DNA of 64,000 nt from Luteolibacter flavescens (GTDB taxonomy: Bacteria > Verrucomicrobiota > Verrucomicrobiia > Verrucomicrobiales > Akkermansiaceae): assembly GCF_025950085.1 (NCBI RefSeq), contig NZ_JAPDDS010000006.1, positions 248,001-312,000 on the forward strand, read 5' to 3'. Numbering within the stretch: the stretch's first letter is position 1; the number at the start of each line of letters is the position of its first letter. Below, piece after piece: positions 1 to 8,505 of the stretch. A program made the translations under genes and the position numbers. The notes below the pieces were generated by a model. The model searched no databases, was not told where the DNA came from, and was given only the letters and a program-made list of their open reading frames with translations.

Positions 1-29
1 TTGCCCCTACATCTGTCCCTTACGCCTGC

Positions 30-617
30 ATGACTAAAACGACCTCTTCCCGCTTCCTTGCCGCAATGGCTTCGCTCTTCCTCGCCGCTTCGGCTTCCGG
101 CGCGACGATCGCGGGCTACGCTCCCACCACCGGCCTTACCTCGACCTATGCCCGCCATGGCATCTCCTTCACCACCGCGGATGACGGCACCGCGGACAAG
201 CTGGAGACCATCGCCTTCTTCAATGGTTCCACGGTCTCCGGCAACGGAATGCTCTACCTCTTCACGTCGGCTTATCTTGATGCGCCGATCAATATCGAAG
301 GTGATGTCGGCGCCATCGCGTCGGCGGCCTTCGTTGCCGGCGTGGGCTTCGACTTCTCCACGTCGAATATCACGCTGCTTCCCAATACCACCTACTTCGC
401 CTACTCGCGGGCAGGTTTCTATGTCTCCACCACCACCGGCAATGGCTATGCCGGAGGCGCACATTTCCAGGCTGGAAACAATTTTGATGCCTATGTCGGC
501 TCGACCGGTCGCGACGCTGCCTTCCTGGTGACGGGCACCGCGGTGCCGGAACCGGGCAGCCTCGCCCTGGTCGCCGGTGGCCTGCTCGCCGCAGCAGCGC
601 GCCGCCGCCGGAAGTGA
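30..617 (+). CDS. PEP-CTERM sorting domain-containing secreted protein
   Basis: A 195-residue exported protein. Residues 1 to about 24 form a signal peptide ending near ASASGA. The C-terminus carries a PEP-CTERM tag: VPEPGS, a short hydrophobic helix, then a basic RRRRK tail. In the known family this tag is recognised by an exosortase/archaeosortase system and directs surface or EPS-associated sorting. No exosortase is in the window, so the enzyme must be encoded elsewhere. The middle (about 25-170) is Gly/Thr/Ser/Ala-rich, predicted beta, with no catalytic motif I recognise, and fits the choice-of-anchor style of verrucomicrobial PEP-CTERM proteins. A strong terminator follows, so it is probably monocistronic. 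Any promoter lies mostly outside the window. Confidence 0.9.
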   Translation: MTKTTSSRFLAAMASLFLAASASGATIAGYAPTTGLTSTYARHGISFTTADDGTADKLETIAFFNGSTVSGNGMLYLFTSAYLDAPINIEGDVGAIASAAFVAGVGFDFSTSNITLLPNTTYFAYSRAGFYVSTTTGNGYAGGAHFQAGNNFDAYVGSTGRDAAFLVTGTAVPEPGSLALVAGGLLAAAARRRRK

Positions 618-634
618 GTTCCGCTTTACCCACG

Positions 635-668
635 GCAGGGAAAGGCACTCGCCTTTCCCTGCATTTTT
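635..668 (+). terminator. Rho-independent terminator after the PEP-CTERM gene
   Basis: A perfect 12-bp inverted repeat (GCAGGGAAAGGC / GCCTTTCCCTGC) with a 4-nt loop is followed by ATTTTT. It starts 17 bases after the stop codon of the PEP-CTERM gene. Confidence 0.9.
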
Positions 669-756
669 GCCCGGGTCTGAGGGGCATCGTCCCTGCTCGT
701 GCGTTCAAACCAGCTTGATGTCGGATTCCCTGAGAGGTTGCTTGGACAGGGAATAG

Positions 757-1023
757 ATGCTGACCGAAGAACAAGCGATGGAGGTGGCGTGGAGACTTGC
801 CGAATCAGCGGCGACGCATCTCCGTTTTCCTCTCCGTTCCGAGCCGACGAGGGTTTCCCTCGATGATCACTCCGGCGGTCACGAAGCTCTCGGGATCTCC
901 ACGAGTTTCTGGGCCTTCATTTTCCGGATGGAAGTGCCCGAGGGAAGCATGATTCACCCTGACTTCGTCCACATCGTGGTCGATCCTCTCACCGGCAATG
1001 CTGCCTTTCTCCCGCTCTTGTGA
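757..1023 (+). CDS. hypothetical small cytosolic protein (88 aa)
   Basis: An 88-residue protein without signal peptide or membrane segment. The ATG at 757 is preceded by a weak purine-rich stretch (AGGGAATAG). The N-terminus is helical (EEQAMEVAWRLAE) and the C-terminal part looks beta (FIFRMEVPEGS, FVHIVVDPLTG). I do not recognise the family. The final VDPLTGNAAFLPLL resembles the last strand of small sandwich domains found in verrucomicrobial immunity-like hypotheticals, but that is a loose impression. It stands alone, with a terminator upstream and a convergent gene downstream. Confidence 0.6.
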   Translation: MLTEEQAMEVAWRLAESAATHLRFPLRSEPTRVSLDDHSGGHEALGISTSFWAFIFRMEVPEGSMIHPDFVHIVVDPLTGNAAFLPLL

Positions 1024-1041
1024 TGGGTTCTTCCAAGATGC

Positions 1042-1063
1042 CGCCGCTGGTGATCGAGCGGCG
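1042..1063. terminator. possible hairpin between convergent genes
   Basis: A 7-bp stem (CGCCGCT / AGCGGCG) with an 8-nt loop sits in the 42-bp gap between two convergent genes. There is no U-tract on either strand, so terminator function is only suggested by position. Confidence 0.3.
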
Positions 1064-1065
1064 AA

Positions 1066-1626
1066 TCACGGTTTGCCCGTGATCCTCCGGTCAGTGTTTT
1101 TCTTGCAGGTGGGGCATACCCAAACGACATGCCTCAAGCTGGGGTCATCGTGAGCCCTGAAGTAACCGTCGTTCTTGTTGTTCTTGCTGTTGGATGGAAA
1201 GCCTGGCGCACCTACCGGAACTTCGACGGTTCTTGCCATAGACGCTTTGTGAGTGTCGCAGACGGATGAGTCATGGACCAACTTTTCACCTTCGTGGATC
1301 CTGATCGCGATAAAGCGGTGCGGGTGGTCGGGGTGTCCAATGGTGGAGCATTCCAAGAGATCAACATCATAGGAAGTGCCGCTTTTGAAGCTCGGGTTGT
1401 CGAGCTTGATGCTGGCATGGATCAGTTTGCCGCATTCCGGCTGTATTTGAAGCACCTCGGTTTTGGCGTCGTAGGAGAGATGGCCTCTCGTGCGGATCGG
1501 GGCTTCCCGGATCTTGTAGGAGCGGACATCGAATTCCTGACCCTGGCCGGAGGATGTTGTGGCGAAGCGGGTGCCGCTGCATGAACAAATTGCCAGAATG
1601 AAAAGGATCGCCGACGACCTTTTCAT
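1066..1626 (-). CDS. hypothetical lipoprotein-like secreted protein
   Basis: I chose the ATG at 1626 because the protein then begins MKRSSAILFILAICSCSG, a positively charged, hydrophobic export signal with a lipobox-like cysteine. The frame is open to 1758 but the extra residues look non-coding; an ATG at 1644 is also possible. The mature part (about 165 aa) is polar, with a basic Asn/Lys-rich stretch (SNSKNNKND) and a C-terminal CPTC pair preceded by another cysteine. That pair could bind metal or form disulfides. No family recognised. No good Shine-Dalgarno precedes either start. Confidence 0.6.
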   Translation of the reverse strand: MKRSSAILFILAICSCSGTRFATTSSGQGQEFDVRSYKIREAPIRTRGHLSYDAKTEVLQIQPECGKLIHASIKLDNPSFKSGTSYDVDLLECSTIGHPDHPHRFIAIRIHEGEKLVHDSSVCDTHKASMARTVEVPVGAPGFPSNSKNNKNDGYFRAHDDPSLRHVVWVCPTCKKNTDRRITGKP

Positions 1627-1826
1627 CAATACAGGAGGTCTCATGGCTATATGTTTATCGGGGGGGCTCGATGGAGAGATTCTCTCCGAGACAGCTAGTG
1701 GCAAGTCTCGACTGGTCACGACGGCAGGGACTCGAAATGGTTCCGATTCGTGCGGCATGAAGGGGGCGCCTGATCACGATAGAACTCTCGCCGACCGACA
1801 ATTGGCCCCAATATCCGTATTGCGTA

Positions 1827-2480
1827 TCAAGACTGCTTTTCGACTCGCGTCTTCGATTTGCGCGAAGCCGGTTTAGCCCTCTTCGAGCGCCGCCAGTCGC
1901 GAGCTATCTCCGCCTGCCGTTTCTTGAGATCTCCTGGCGCGCTAATCCCGAGCTTGTCCAAGAGTTCATTCTCAACGGGGGTCCGTTCATGATGCATGGG
2001 TTTTCCATCTAGAAAGACCTCTTCAGCAATCCTGATGAAGCTTTGGTTGTTTTCCCAAACGCACATTATCGGCAATGTGCGGAATTCGGTCTCAGTTGCG
2101 GGGCGTTCTTCGTCGTAGCCGAGCGTTACAATACCATTTAGCAAAGAGGTCAGGACAGGCGGGACCATGAAGTCGTCTGCTTCCAGTGGTAGGATGTCCA
2201 GCATCATTGACCCCGAGTGAGCGAGTGAGCGAACGTCGAAGCATCCCTGCCATAGCACTGGCGGGCCTGAAATTGCTTGCACAGTTGGCTTCTCCGAGCC
2301 GTGCCAATCCAGTAAAGCTCCCCAGAACGAAAATCGGCTCTTCCCGCTTTTCCGGCGGGGGGAATAAACCCGTCCGCAGGCGTAGCTGCCATCGCGAAGC
2401 GGAATGTCCCAGATCATCCCTCTGGCCAAAAAGGAATTGGACTTGGGAAGGAAGGGGAATGTCACATCGCCGGTAGGCAT
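1827..2480 (-). CDS. Imm26-like immunity domain protein
   Basis: A 217-residue soluble protein. Residues about 12-100 match the pattern I associate with the Imm26 immunity family: a hydrophobic strand, then WDIPLRDGSYACGRVYSP near the start, followed by a beta-rich region. Imm26 proteins are predicted immunity proteins of polymorphic toxin systems and also occur as orphan genes. The C-terminus (about 170-217) is a strongly basic tail rich in Lys and Arg, probably nucleic-acid binding or disordered. No cognate toxin is adjacent. The gene lies between a lipoprotein-like gene and a CDF transporter. The family call is by motif memory and is moderate. Confidence 0.6.
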   Translation of the reverse strand: MPTGDVTFPFLPKSNSFLARGMIWDIPLRDGSYACGRVYSPRRKSGKSRFSFWGALLDWHGSEKPTVQAISGPPVLWQGCFDVRSLAHSGSMMLDILPLEADDFMVPPVLTSLLNGIVTLGYDEERPATETEFRTLPIMCVWENNQSFIRIAEEVFLDGKPMHHERTPVENELLDKLGISAPGDLKKRQAEIARDWRRSKRAKPASRKSKTRVEKQS

Positions 2481-2598
2481 GGATTCATGAAATAAATAAC
2501 ATGGAAATGGTCAAGCAGACGGGTTTGGCATTTTGTTCTATTCCTCCGAGGTGAAGGAAAGAGAGATAATTGTAAGATGATGCGTTAATTTATCTTCC

Positions 2599-3519
2599 CT
2601 ACCTCAGCTCCCACGGCTCCTCCTGGTGTTCTGCGGAGCGGGGCTCGAGGTGGGAGATGACGCGGACGTCCTGGCCGATTTGTGCGGCGACTCGGCCTTC
2701 GAGTTCGGTGGCGATTTCGTGGGCGTCGCCGAGGTCGGTTTCGTCGGGGAAGACGAGGTGGAATTCAACCCAATGCGTGCGTCCGGAGTGGCGGTGGCGG
2801 AGATTGTGGTAGGAGAGGCCCCGGGTGGCGCAGTCGGCGTCGAGGATGTCGCGCAGTTCCTTTTCCACGGCCAGGTCGGCCTCGTCCATCAGCCCGCCGA
2901 AGCTCTCGCGCATCAGCCGCCAGCCGGTCCACAGGAGCTTGCTGCCGGCGAGGATCGCGCAGATGGGGTCCCACCAGCGCCAGCCAGTGAAGTACACCAG
3001 GCCGAGCGCGATGATCACCGCGCCGCTGGTCCATACGTCCGCGAGCACGTGCTCGCCATTCGCGCGCAGCACCTGGGAGTTGTGCTTCCTGCCCACGCGC
3101 AGCAGCGCCATGCCGAGCACCAGGTTCACCGCGGCGGCTCCGGCGGTGACGAGGATGCCGAGGCCCATGCTCTCGATCACGGAGCCGCTGATCGCCTGGC
3201 GGCCCGCATCGTAGAGGATGAGCAGCGCCGCCGCACTGATCATCGCGCCCTCGAACCCCGAGGAAATGAAGGCCACCTTGTCATGGCCGAAGTGATGCGT
3301 GTCGTCGGACGGCTTGTGCGCCAGCCGCAGTGCCCATGCGGCAAAGGCCACGGCGAGCAAGTGGGTCACGGACTCCGCGGCGTCTGAGTAAATCGCCGAG
3401 GATCCCGTCATGGCCGCCGCGATCGTCTTCGCGACGAGCAGCACCACCGCCACGGCGAGTGACAGGGTCATCATGCGGGATTGGTCTTCGGGCAGCCTTG
3501 GGGACAGCGTCGCGCTCAC
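2599..3519 (-). CDS. cation diffusion facilitator family transporter
   Basis: A 306-residue inner-membrane protein that exports divalent metals (Zn2+, Fe2+, Co2+ or Mn2+ in the family) by proton antiport. Visible hallmarks are YSDAAESVTHLLA in the second helix, followed by the acidic and His-rich THHFGHDKVAFISS loop, and HVLADVWTSGAVI in the fifth helix, giving the HxxxD/DxxxD pair of CDF site A. The last about 90 residues form the cytosolic ferredoxin-like domain (YHNLRHRHSGRTHWVEFHLV), which drives dimerisation. Length is normal. The gene is monocistronic and diverges from the NlpC-like gene. I cannot assign the metal from sequence. Confidence 0.93.
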   Translation of the reverse strand: MSATLSPRLPEDQSRMMTLSLAVAVVLLVAKTIAAAMTGSSAIYSDAAESVTHLLAVAFAAWALRLAHKPSDDTHHFGHDKVAFISSGFEGAMISAAALLILYDAGRQAISGSVIESMGLGILVTAGAAAVNLVLGMALLRVGRKHNSQVLRANGEHVLADVWTSGAVIIALGLVYFTGWRWWDPICAILAGSKLLWTGWRLMRESFGGLMDEADLAVEKELRDILDADCATRGLSYHNLRHRHSGRTHWVEFHLVFPDETDLGDAHEIATELEGRVAAQIGQDVRVISHLEPRSAEHQEEPWELR

Positions 3520-3612
3520 GGCGGAAAGCGTGGGATTTCCCGCGGCGCGTGCAACTTCATCGGAAATTCATTGGCCACTGGCCGCGTAACCGATTGAACT
3601 CAAACCCCCACG

Positions 3613-4389
3613 TTGAAGCGGTTTCTCCTAACAATCTTAGCCACGGCAGGAATTGTAAGCGCTGTCTGCTGGCATTTCCGCGATCGCCTGCCGGTCGCGT
3701 GGCAAACCGTGTCCGCGCCGCTCGTCACAAAACCGGCCCCTGACTCCGCCCGCTACGAGGAGCTGAAGGAAGAGGCGGAGCGCTGGCGGAAGGATCTCTC
3801 CTCGAAGTACGCCAAGGCTCGTACCAATGAGGAAAAGGACCGCGTGATCGCGGAGACCCGCAGCTTCCTGGAGACCCTGCTGCCGGAGATGATGCTGTGC
3901 TGGCTCGGCACCCCGTGGGACTTCAATGGCACGTCGGAGGTCCCGGGCGAGGGGAAGATCGCGTGCGGCTACTTCGTCTCCACGGTGCTGCGCGATGCGG
4001 GCTTCAAGCTGGACCGCTACAAGCTCGCCCGCCAGCCCTCGCAGAATATCATCCGCACCTTCCTCCCGGCGGACGCGATGACGCTGCGGGTGGGTGTCTC
4101 CTACGACACCTTCGCGGGGGAGCTGGCCATGGTGGAGCCCGGCGTGCGGATCATCGGCCTGGACAGCCATGTCGCCTTCCTCGTCACCCGGCCGGATGGC
4201 TTCCGCTTCATCCACTCCTCCGGCTCCGCGCCATGGTGTGTGGTGGACGAGGACCGCGAAGCGGCGGAAGTACTACGCCGCTCGAACTACCGAGTCCATG
4301 GCCTTCTCACCGGGGATCGCACCGTGCTGCTGCGCTGGCTGCGGGCGGAAAAAATCGCGGTGAAGGAATCCTCCACCGCGAGCAGCTAG
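3613..4389 (+). CDS. NlpC/P60-like Cys/His protein, membrane-anchored
   Basis: A 258-residue protein started by TTG at 3613. The start is supported by an N-terminal anchor (MKRFLLTILATAGIVSAVC). Residues 45-85 are a charged, probably coiled-coil helix. The rest resembles a papain-like NlpC/P60 fold: Cys118 in KIACGYFVSTVLRDAGF, His186 in GLDSHVAFLV, and a possible third polar residue at His201 in FIHSSG. The Cys at the start of a helix followed by a beta-strand His is the usual arrangement of the family, which cleaves peptidoglycan stem peptides or amides. The subclass is unclear and the substrate is not predictable. The protein would act at the periplasmic face. Confidence 0.65.
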   Translation: MKRFLLTILATAGIVSAVCWHFRDRLPVAWQTVSAPLVTKPAPDSARYEELKEEAERWRKDLSSKYAKARTNEEKDRVIAETRSFLETLLPEMMLCWLGTPWDFNGTSEVPGEGKIACGYFVSTVLRDAGFKLDRYKLARQPSQNIIRTFLPADAMTLRVGVSYDTFAGELAMVEPGVRIIGLDSHVAFLVTRPDGFRFIHSSGSAPWCVVDEDREAAEVLRRSNYRVHGLLTGDRTVLLRWLRAEKIAVKESSTASS

Positions 4390-4396
4390 GCGGCGC

Positions 4397-4417
4397 GCCG
4401 GTGATCGTCTCACCGGC
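4397..4417. terminator. hairpin between convergent genes
   Basis: A perfect 8-bp inverted repeat (GCCGGTGA / TCACCGGC) with a 5-nt loop lies between the convergent NlpC-like and TPR genes. There is no U-tract. Confidence 0.4.
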
Positions 4418-4439
4418 ACCCGCCAGATTGATAAGCGCC

Positions 4440-5336
4440 TCAGGCGACTCCGGCCACCGATCCGCCGTTAATCTCGGCTGCGATCTCGTCGGCACGGGTG
4501 AAGAGACCTTCCTCGCGCAGGAATGCGGAGTAGTTCTCGGCCACGGCCACGAGGTCTTCGGCGTATTCGATCCCCAGCGACTTGAAGCCGGCGATTGACT
4601 TCTCGAAGTGCCGCTGCGCCCACGCCTTGTCACCGGTGGCCAGCAGCGCCAGCGCGAGGTTGTTGTGGGATTGGGCGGTGTCGTGATGATTCTCGCCGAA
4701 GAGCTTGCGGCGTGCATCGAGCGCCATCAGGTGCATCTCGCGGGCCTGTTCGAAGTAGCCGGCCGATTGATAGAGCGCGCCGATATTGTTGGACACGGAG
4801 GCCGTCTCCTCGTTGTCGGGGCCCAGCTCCTTGTGAAGGATTTCCAAGGCACGCAGGAAGTGCGCCTCGGAGCCTTCCACGTCGCCGCCCGCCTTCTTCA
4901 GGTAGGCGATGTTGTTGGACATCGAGGCAATGTCGAGCAGCGCGGGTGGCTCGGATGCCTCGAAGTAGTGGATGGCCTGTTGCCAGAGTTCGGCGGCGCG
5001 CTCGCTGTTGCCGAGCTGGTCGTGCACCGCGCCGTAGCCGGCGTAGAGGCGGCCGATCTGTGAACTGCGGTCCGGGCGATTCTCAAGCTGCTCGATGGCC
5101 TGCTTGTAATCGTCCCGCGCTTCCTCGAGGAGGCCGAGCTGGCGATAGACGTCCGCGCGCACCTCGAGGGAGCTGGCGAACTCGTCGATGCTCTCCAGGT
5201 CGCTGCTGAGCATCTGCTGCGCCTTGAGGACTGCAGCGGTCGCGGCGTGGACTGCTTCGTCGAGGTCTCCCACGGCGACGAGTTCATCGACACGGCCGCG
5301 GAGGATTTGAATCAGGGTAGCTGTTGGTGAGTCCAT
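4440..5336 (-). CDS. tetratricopeptide repeat protein, kinesin-light-chain type
   Basis: A 298-residue soluble protein made almost entirely of TPR helices. At least six repeats of about 34-42 residues are visible, for example LLEEARDDYKQAIEQLE, NSERAAELWQQAIHYFE, DVEGSEAHFLRALEIL, YFEQAREMHLMALDAR and DKAWAQRHFEKSIAGF. The 42-residue spacing of the later repeats, with NNIGALY / NNLALAL signatures, is the kinesin-light-chain TPR_12 style. These domains are protein-interaction scaffolds. It is 9 bp downstream of recO on the same strand, so the two may be co-transcribed, but I see no functional link. Confidence 0.88.
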   Translation of the reverse strand: MDSPTATLIQILRGRVDELVAVGDLDEAVHAATAAVLKAQQMLSSDLESIDEFASSLEVRADVYRQLGLLEEARDDYKQAIEQLENRPDRSSQIGRLYAGYGAVHDQLGNSERAAELWQQAIHYFEASEPPALLDIASMSNNIAYLKKAGGDVEGSEAHFLRALEILHKELGPDNEETASVSNNIGALYQSAGYFEQAREMHLMALDARRKLFGENHHDTAQSHNNLALALLATGDKAWAQRHFEKSIAGFKSLGIEYAEDLVAVAENYSAFLREEGLFTRADEIAAEINGGSVAGVA

Positions 5337-5345
5337 GGCTTGTAT

Positions 5346-5924
5346 TTACTTTAAATCACCGGTTTCGGTTTCCGCAACGGGTATTTCTGCTGCGGGTGAA
5401 AGTCGTTCCATCAATTGGGCACGCTGCGGAGGGAGGCTGCCGAGCGTTTCGCGGAGCGCGCTGACCGCCTGCTTGCGTTCGCGCAGAATGCCCAGATTTC
5501 TCGCGAGTTCCTGCTCGAAATGCACCATTGCACGTATGGAAGGGCCGTTAGATGCGACATGATCGAGCCCTCTTCGCAGTAAATCGGCCAATTCCGGTTC
5601 CGGGTGGTCACGCTCGATCAGCAGCTCCAGCAGGCGGCACCAATAGCCTGACAAAAGCATTGCATTGTAATTACCGCGGATCGGCTCCCGCGTGGTGGCC
5701 ACCGCGACTTCCCGCAGGCCGTGCAGCTCTCCGGTGCGCGCCTTCGCCCAAGTGATCTCGGCGTCGAAAAACAGGTCCAGCTTCCCGGCGAACTGGCTTT
5801 TCGGGCTGCGCGCACCCTTCGCCACGGTCTTGATCAGCCCGTGCCCTGCCGTGAACCAATGTACGATCCAACTGGTGTCGGTCAGCTTGGTCAGACGGAT
5901 CAGGGTGCCGTGGCAGTGCTCCAT
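5346..5924 (-). CDS. recO: DNA repair protein RecO, short form
   Basis: RecO works with RecF/RecR to load RecA on SSB-coated single-stranded DNA. The N-terminal OB-fold is recognisable (GTLIRLTKLTDTSWIVHWFT, then GLIKTVAKGARSPKSQFAG, the typical KGARRxKS signature). The helical C-domain follows. At 192 residues it is shorter than the usual 230-270, and the Cys4 zinc-finger of many RecO proteins is absent: I see only an isolated Cys. The end is not an obvious frameshift. Assigned by the N-terminal signature and overall length. It is followed by the TPR gene. Confidence 0.85.
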   Translation of the reverse strand: MEHCHGTLIRLTKLTDTSWIVHWFTAGHGLIKTVAKGARSPKSQFAGKLDLFFDAEITWAKARTGELHGLREVAVATTREPIRGNYNAMLLSGYWCRLLELLIERDHPEPELADLLRRGLDHVASNGPSIRAMVHFEQELARNLGILRERKQAVSALRETLGSLPPQRAQLMERLSPAAEIPVAETETGDLK

Positions 5925-6037
5925 GTCGCTAGAGGATAACCCGGGAATCAGGCAGAGGTTTCATCATCGCAGGATCGGCGGAGGAATCGGCAGGATTCGT
6001 CCACCGCATGAATCGGTCTGAGGGGCCGGGGCGTGAT

Positions 6038-6763
6038 TTATTCGCATGGCGTCAGCACCCAGACGCCGTGGGGATTGTGGAAAAGGTCATCCGCCTCATG
6101 TCGCCCATCTTCTTCCAGCGTCAATCGGAAGCGAATCGATTCTTCGGACAGGCTGACGGTGTGGCCGGACTCCAAATGGGGATTTGAGACGATCTGATAG
6201 AGATTGAACTGGTTGATCAGGTGTGCCGCTTCCTCGGCATCGAAGTCCGTGGGAATGCTGCACTCGGGCAGTCCGAAGTGGTGCATGCCGCAGGAGTAGA
6301 AGTAGTCCTCGCCGCCGATCAGGGTGCAGGCGCTGCAATAGTGGTCGAATGCATTTCCGGAGAGCAGCTTGGACCACCTCTCCCACTCGTGGGCCACGCC
6401 GCAGGATTCCACCTTCACCGCGATGCCCCCGGCGCGGCGGACCACGTCGGTGAATTTCACGATGCGCTCCAGTTCCTCCGGGAGATCCATCGCGAAGTGA
6501 AGGTAGGCCACGCCTCCATGTGCGGAGATCGCCTCCAGCGTTTCATCGGAAATTTGTCCCTGCCCGGCCAGGTGGAAAGCCTGGGCCATGTCCGGATCGG
6601 CATCCGCATAGGTCAGCGGCACGTGATCCTCACCCGAAGGGTGGGCGAGCAGGCCTCCGGCGAAGATGAACTGGCCCGCAGGCTCGGTCGTGATGATGGC
6701 CTTCAGGAATTCCGAGCGATCGGCCCAGGGGCCCGGGATGCAGAGGATCATTTCTTGCTCCAT
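6038..6763 (-). CDS. DUF4261-like domain protein
   Basis: A 241-residue soluble protein without signal peptide. The N-terminus (EMILCIPGPWADRSEFLKAI) and the central AGGIAVKVESCGVAHEWERW block resemble the DUF4261 family, a domain of unknown function common in orphan, sometimes immunity-related, bacterial genes. An acidic stretch around residue 55 and several Cys residues (CSACTLIGGEDYFYSCG) are notable. Nothing identifies a catalytic site. It stands 26 bp upstream of the HD nuclease start-to-stop order on the minus strand only in the sense that it is transcribed after it. The family assignment is from memory of the motif. Confidence 0.6.
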   Translation of the reverse strand: MEQEMILCIPGPWADRSEFLKAIITTEPAGQFIFAGGLLAHPSGEDHVPLTYADADPDMAQAFHLAGQGQISDETLEAISAHGGVAYLHFAMDLPEELERIVKFTDVVRRAGGIAVKVESCGVAHEWERWSKLLSGNAFDHYCSACTLIGGEDYFYSCGMHHFGLPECSIPTDFDAEEAAHLINQFNLYQIVSNPHLESGHTVSLSEESIRFRLTLEEDGRHEADDLFHNPHGVWVLTPCE

Positions 6764-6789
6764 GGTGCGTGGTATCAGGGTGGGAAAGG

Positions 6790-7863
6790 TTAGAACAGGT
6801 CGGTCGCCGGCTCATTCTCCGCTGCGATCAGCGGAGGGGCATCGAAGGCGGGCAGCGGTGCGACGAGGTTCGCGGGCAGCGGGAATTGTTTCTCATAGAT
6901 GCCGACCGAGATCTCGTTCGCATTCGCATACGCATCCTTCATCATTTCCAGCTTCGCATCGAGATTGTCGATGTGGTGCAGCGCGATCGCTTCGGGCGTG
7001 CGCGGCAGGGCAGGGGAGCCGAATTGGTAGTCGCCGTGATGGCTGGCGATGAGGTGCAGCAGGTGCAGGCGCACGCTTTCGCTCGCGGGCTCCAGCGGCA
7101 GCCAGTCCTTGGCGACCGGGCTTTCCGCCACGTCGCGCCACAGCTTGTTCACCAGCTCTATGCCCAGCGGGATGTGGCCGAGCATCTCGCCGTGCAGCGT
7201 GTAGCCCTGCGCGAATCCCCGCTCGGGATACTGGTTTTCCCACAGCTTCCCGCAGTCGTGGAAGAGCACGCCGATGAGCAGCAGGTCGCGATTGAGCTGC
7301 GGGTAGGCGGAGGCGGCGAGGTCCGCCATGCGCATCATCTGCGCCACGTGCTCCACCAGTCCGCCGCGGCGGGCGTGGTGGTTTTTCCGGGCGGCGGCTG
7401 CCCGGCGAAATTTCGGGCCGAGATCGTCGATGAAGCGCTTCGCCAGCGCGTGCAGCCGCGGGTCCTTCACCCCGGCGGCGAAGGTCGTGATGGTCTCCCA
7501 ATCGCGGCGCTGCTTTTCCGCCGTCGCGGCGTCACCCGCGTAGAAGGCCTCGAGGTCCTCGCCGGTCAGGCGCTCCCACGAGATGTTCGCGCCATTCAGG
7601 CCGTACTGGTTCTGCGTCCACTCGGCATCCAGCCGCACCACGGTGCCGTCCGGCATGCCCTGCGCCGCCTCGAACATCGGCGCGTCCGACCAGGCATTCA
7701 GGTTGAAGCTGCCGGTGGCGTCCGCGAAGGTGATGACGAGGTAGGGCTTGCCCGCCTTCGTCTGCCGCTGGCTGCGTGACTGCAATTCGCAATCCACCGC
7801 GGCGGCGATGGGAGGCTGCTCGCCCGCTTGTTCCTTCAGTGCCGAGATCGTGAAAAATGTCAC
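6790..7863 (-). CDS. OB-fold/HD-domain 3'-5' exoribonuclease, YhaM-like
   Basis: A 357-residue cytosolic protein. Residues about 25-120 form an OB-fold tRNA/ssNA-binding domain (PYLVITFADATGSFNLNAW). Residues about 170-320 form an HD phosphohydrolase domain: HHARRGGLVEHVAQMM, then GVLFHDCGKLWE (the HD pair), then LHLIASHHGDYQFGSP and LHHIDNLDAKLEMM. This order is that of the YhaM family, a 3'-5' exoribonuclease that also acts on DNA. The length (about 314 in YhaM) is slightly longer because of an N-terminal Ala/Gln-rich segment and a C-terminal tail. Mn2+ is the expected cofactor. Confidence 0.85.
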   Translation of the reverse strand: MTFFTISALKEQAGEQPPIAAAVDCELQSRSQRQTKAGKPYLVITFADATGSFNLNAWSDAPMFEAAQGMPDGTVVRLDAEWTQNQYGLNGANISWERLTGEDLEAFYAGDAATAEKQRRDWETITTFAAGVKDPRLHALAKRFIDDLGPKFRRAAAARKNHHARRGGLVEHVAQMMRMADLAASAYPQLNRDLLLIGVLFHDCGKLWENQYPERGFAQGYTLHGEMLGHIPLGIELVNKLWRDVAESPVAKDWLPLEPASESVRLHLLHLIASHHGDYQFGSPALPRTPEAIALHHIDNLDAKLEMMKDAYANANEISVGIYEKQFPLPANLVAPLPAFDAPPLIAAENEPATDLF

Positions 7864-7907
7864 GTCGCGAGCATCGCCGTATCCCGGCGGGTGTCACGAA
7901 CGGAACC

Positions 7908-8309
7908 TCACGCGGCGATGCCCAGCGCGTCGCGCACGGAGTCCATGAAGACGCGATATTCGAAGGGCTTGCTCAGCACCGTCCGCGCGCCGAGCTGGCG
8001 GGCCAGCGGGAGAAAGTCGCCGCCGCCGGAGACGATGCCGCCGGACATCGCGATGATCTGGATACGGGGATCCACGGCACGCAGCTCGAGGATGGTCTGG
8101 ATGCCATCCTTGCCGGGCATGATCAGGTCGGTGAGGACGAGATCGAAGGCACCTTCGCGCACGTGCTTCACGGCCTCGGTGCCATTCCTGGCCATCTCGA
8201 CCTCGAAGCCTTCCGCCATCAACGCCTGTCGGAGAACTTCCCGGATCGCAGGCTCATCGTCCACAATCAGGATTCTTGCGGTTTCTTTGGCGGCCCCCGT
8301 AGTCGTCAT
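7908..8309 (-). CDS. single-domain response regulator (receiver only)
   Basis: I used the ATG at 8309, giving 133 residues beginning MTTTGAAKETARILIVDDEP. The open frame to 8438 has no coding character. It is a CheY-like receiver: acidic pair in VDDEP, phospho-acceptor Asp61 in LVLTDLIMPGKDG, and a Lys in SKPFEYRV. There is no output domain, so it would signal by protein contact or in a phosphorelay. It diverges from the hybrid kinase gene across 196 bp and may be its partner. Confidence 0.92.
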   Translation of the reverse strand: MTTTGAAKETARILIVDDEPAIREVLRQALMAEGFEVEMARNGTEAVKHVREGAFDLVLTDLIMPGKDGIQTILELRAVDPRIQIIAMSGGIVSGGGDFLPLARQLGARTVLSKPFEYRVFMDSVRDALGIAA

Positions 8310-8505
8310 CTTGGGTGAAGTATGGCCTGCGTTTGAAAGGGCGCTATCACGCCATCGCGGAGGACGATTCCGGGAGAAAGCTGTCAGGACGTCTTGTTTC
8401 GCGACGTTACTGGTCGCTTGATCGCCGGGGCGATCCATGATTTCTCAAGCGGGCAGTCGTCTTGCGTGACGAGGCAACCCAGTCGCCGCTGGTTTCTCCC
8501 CGAGA

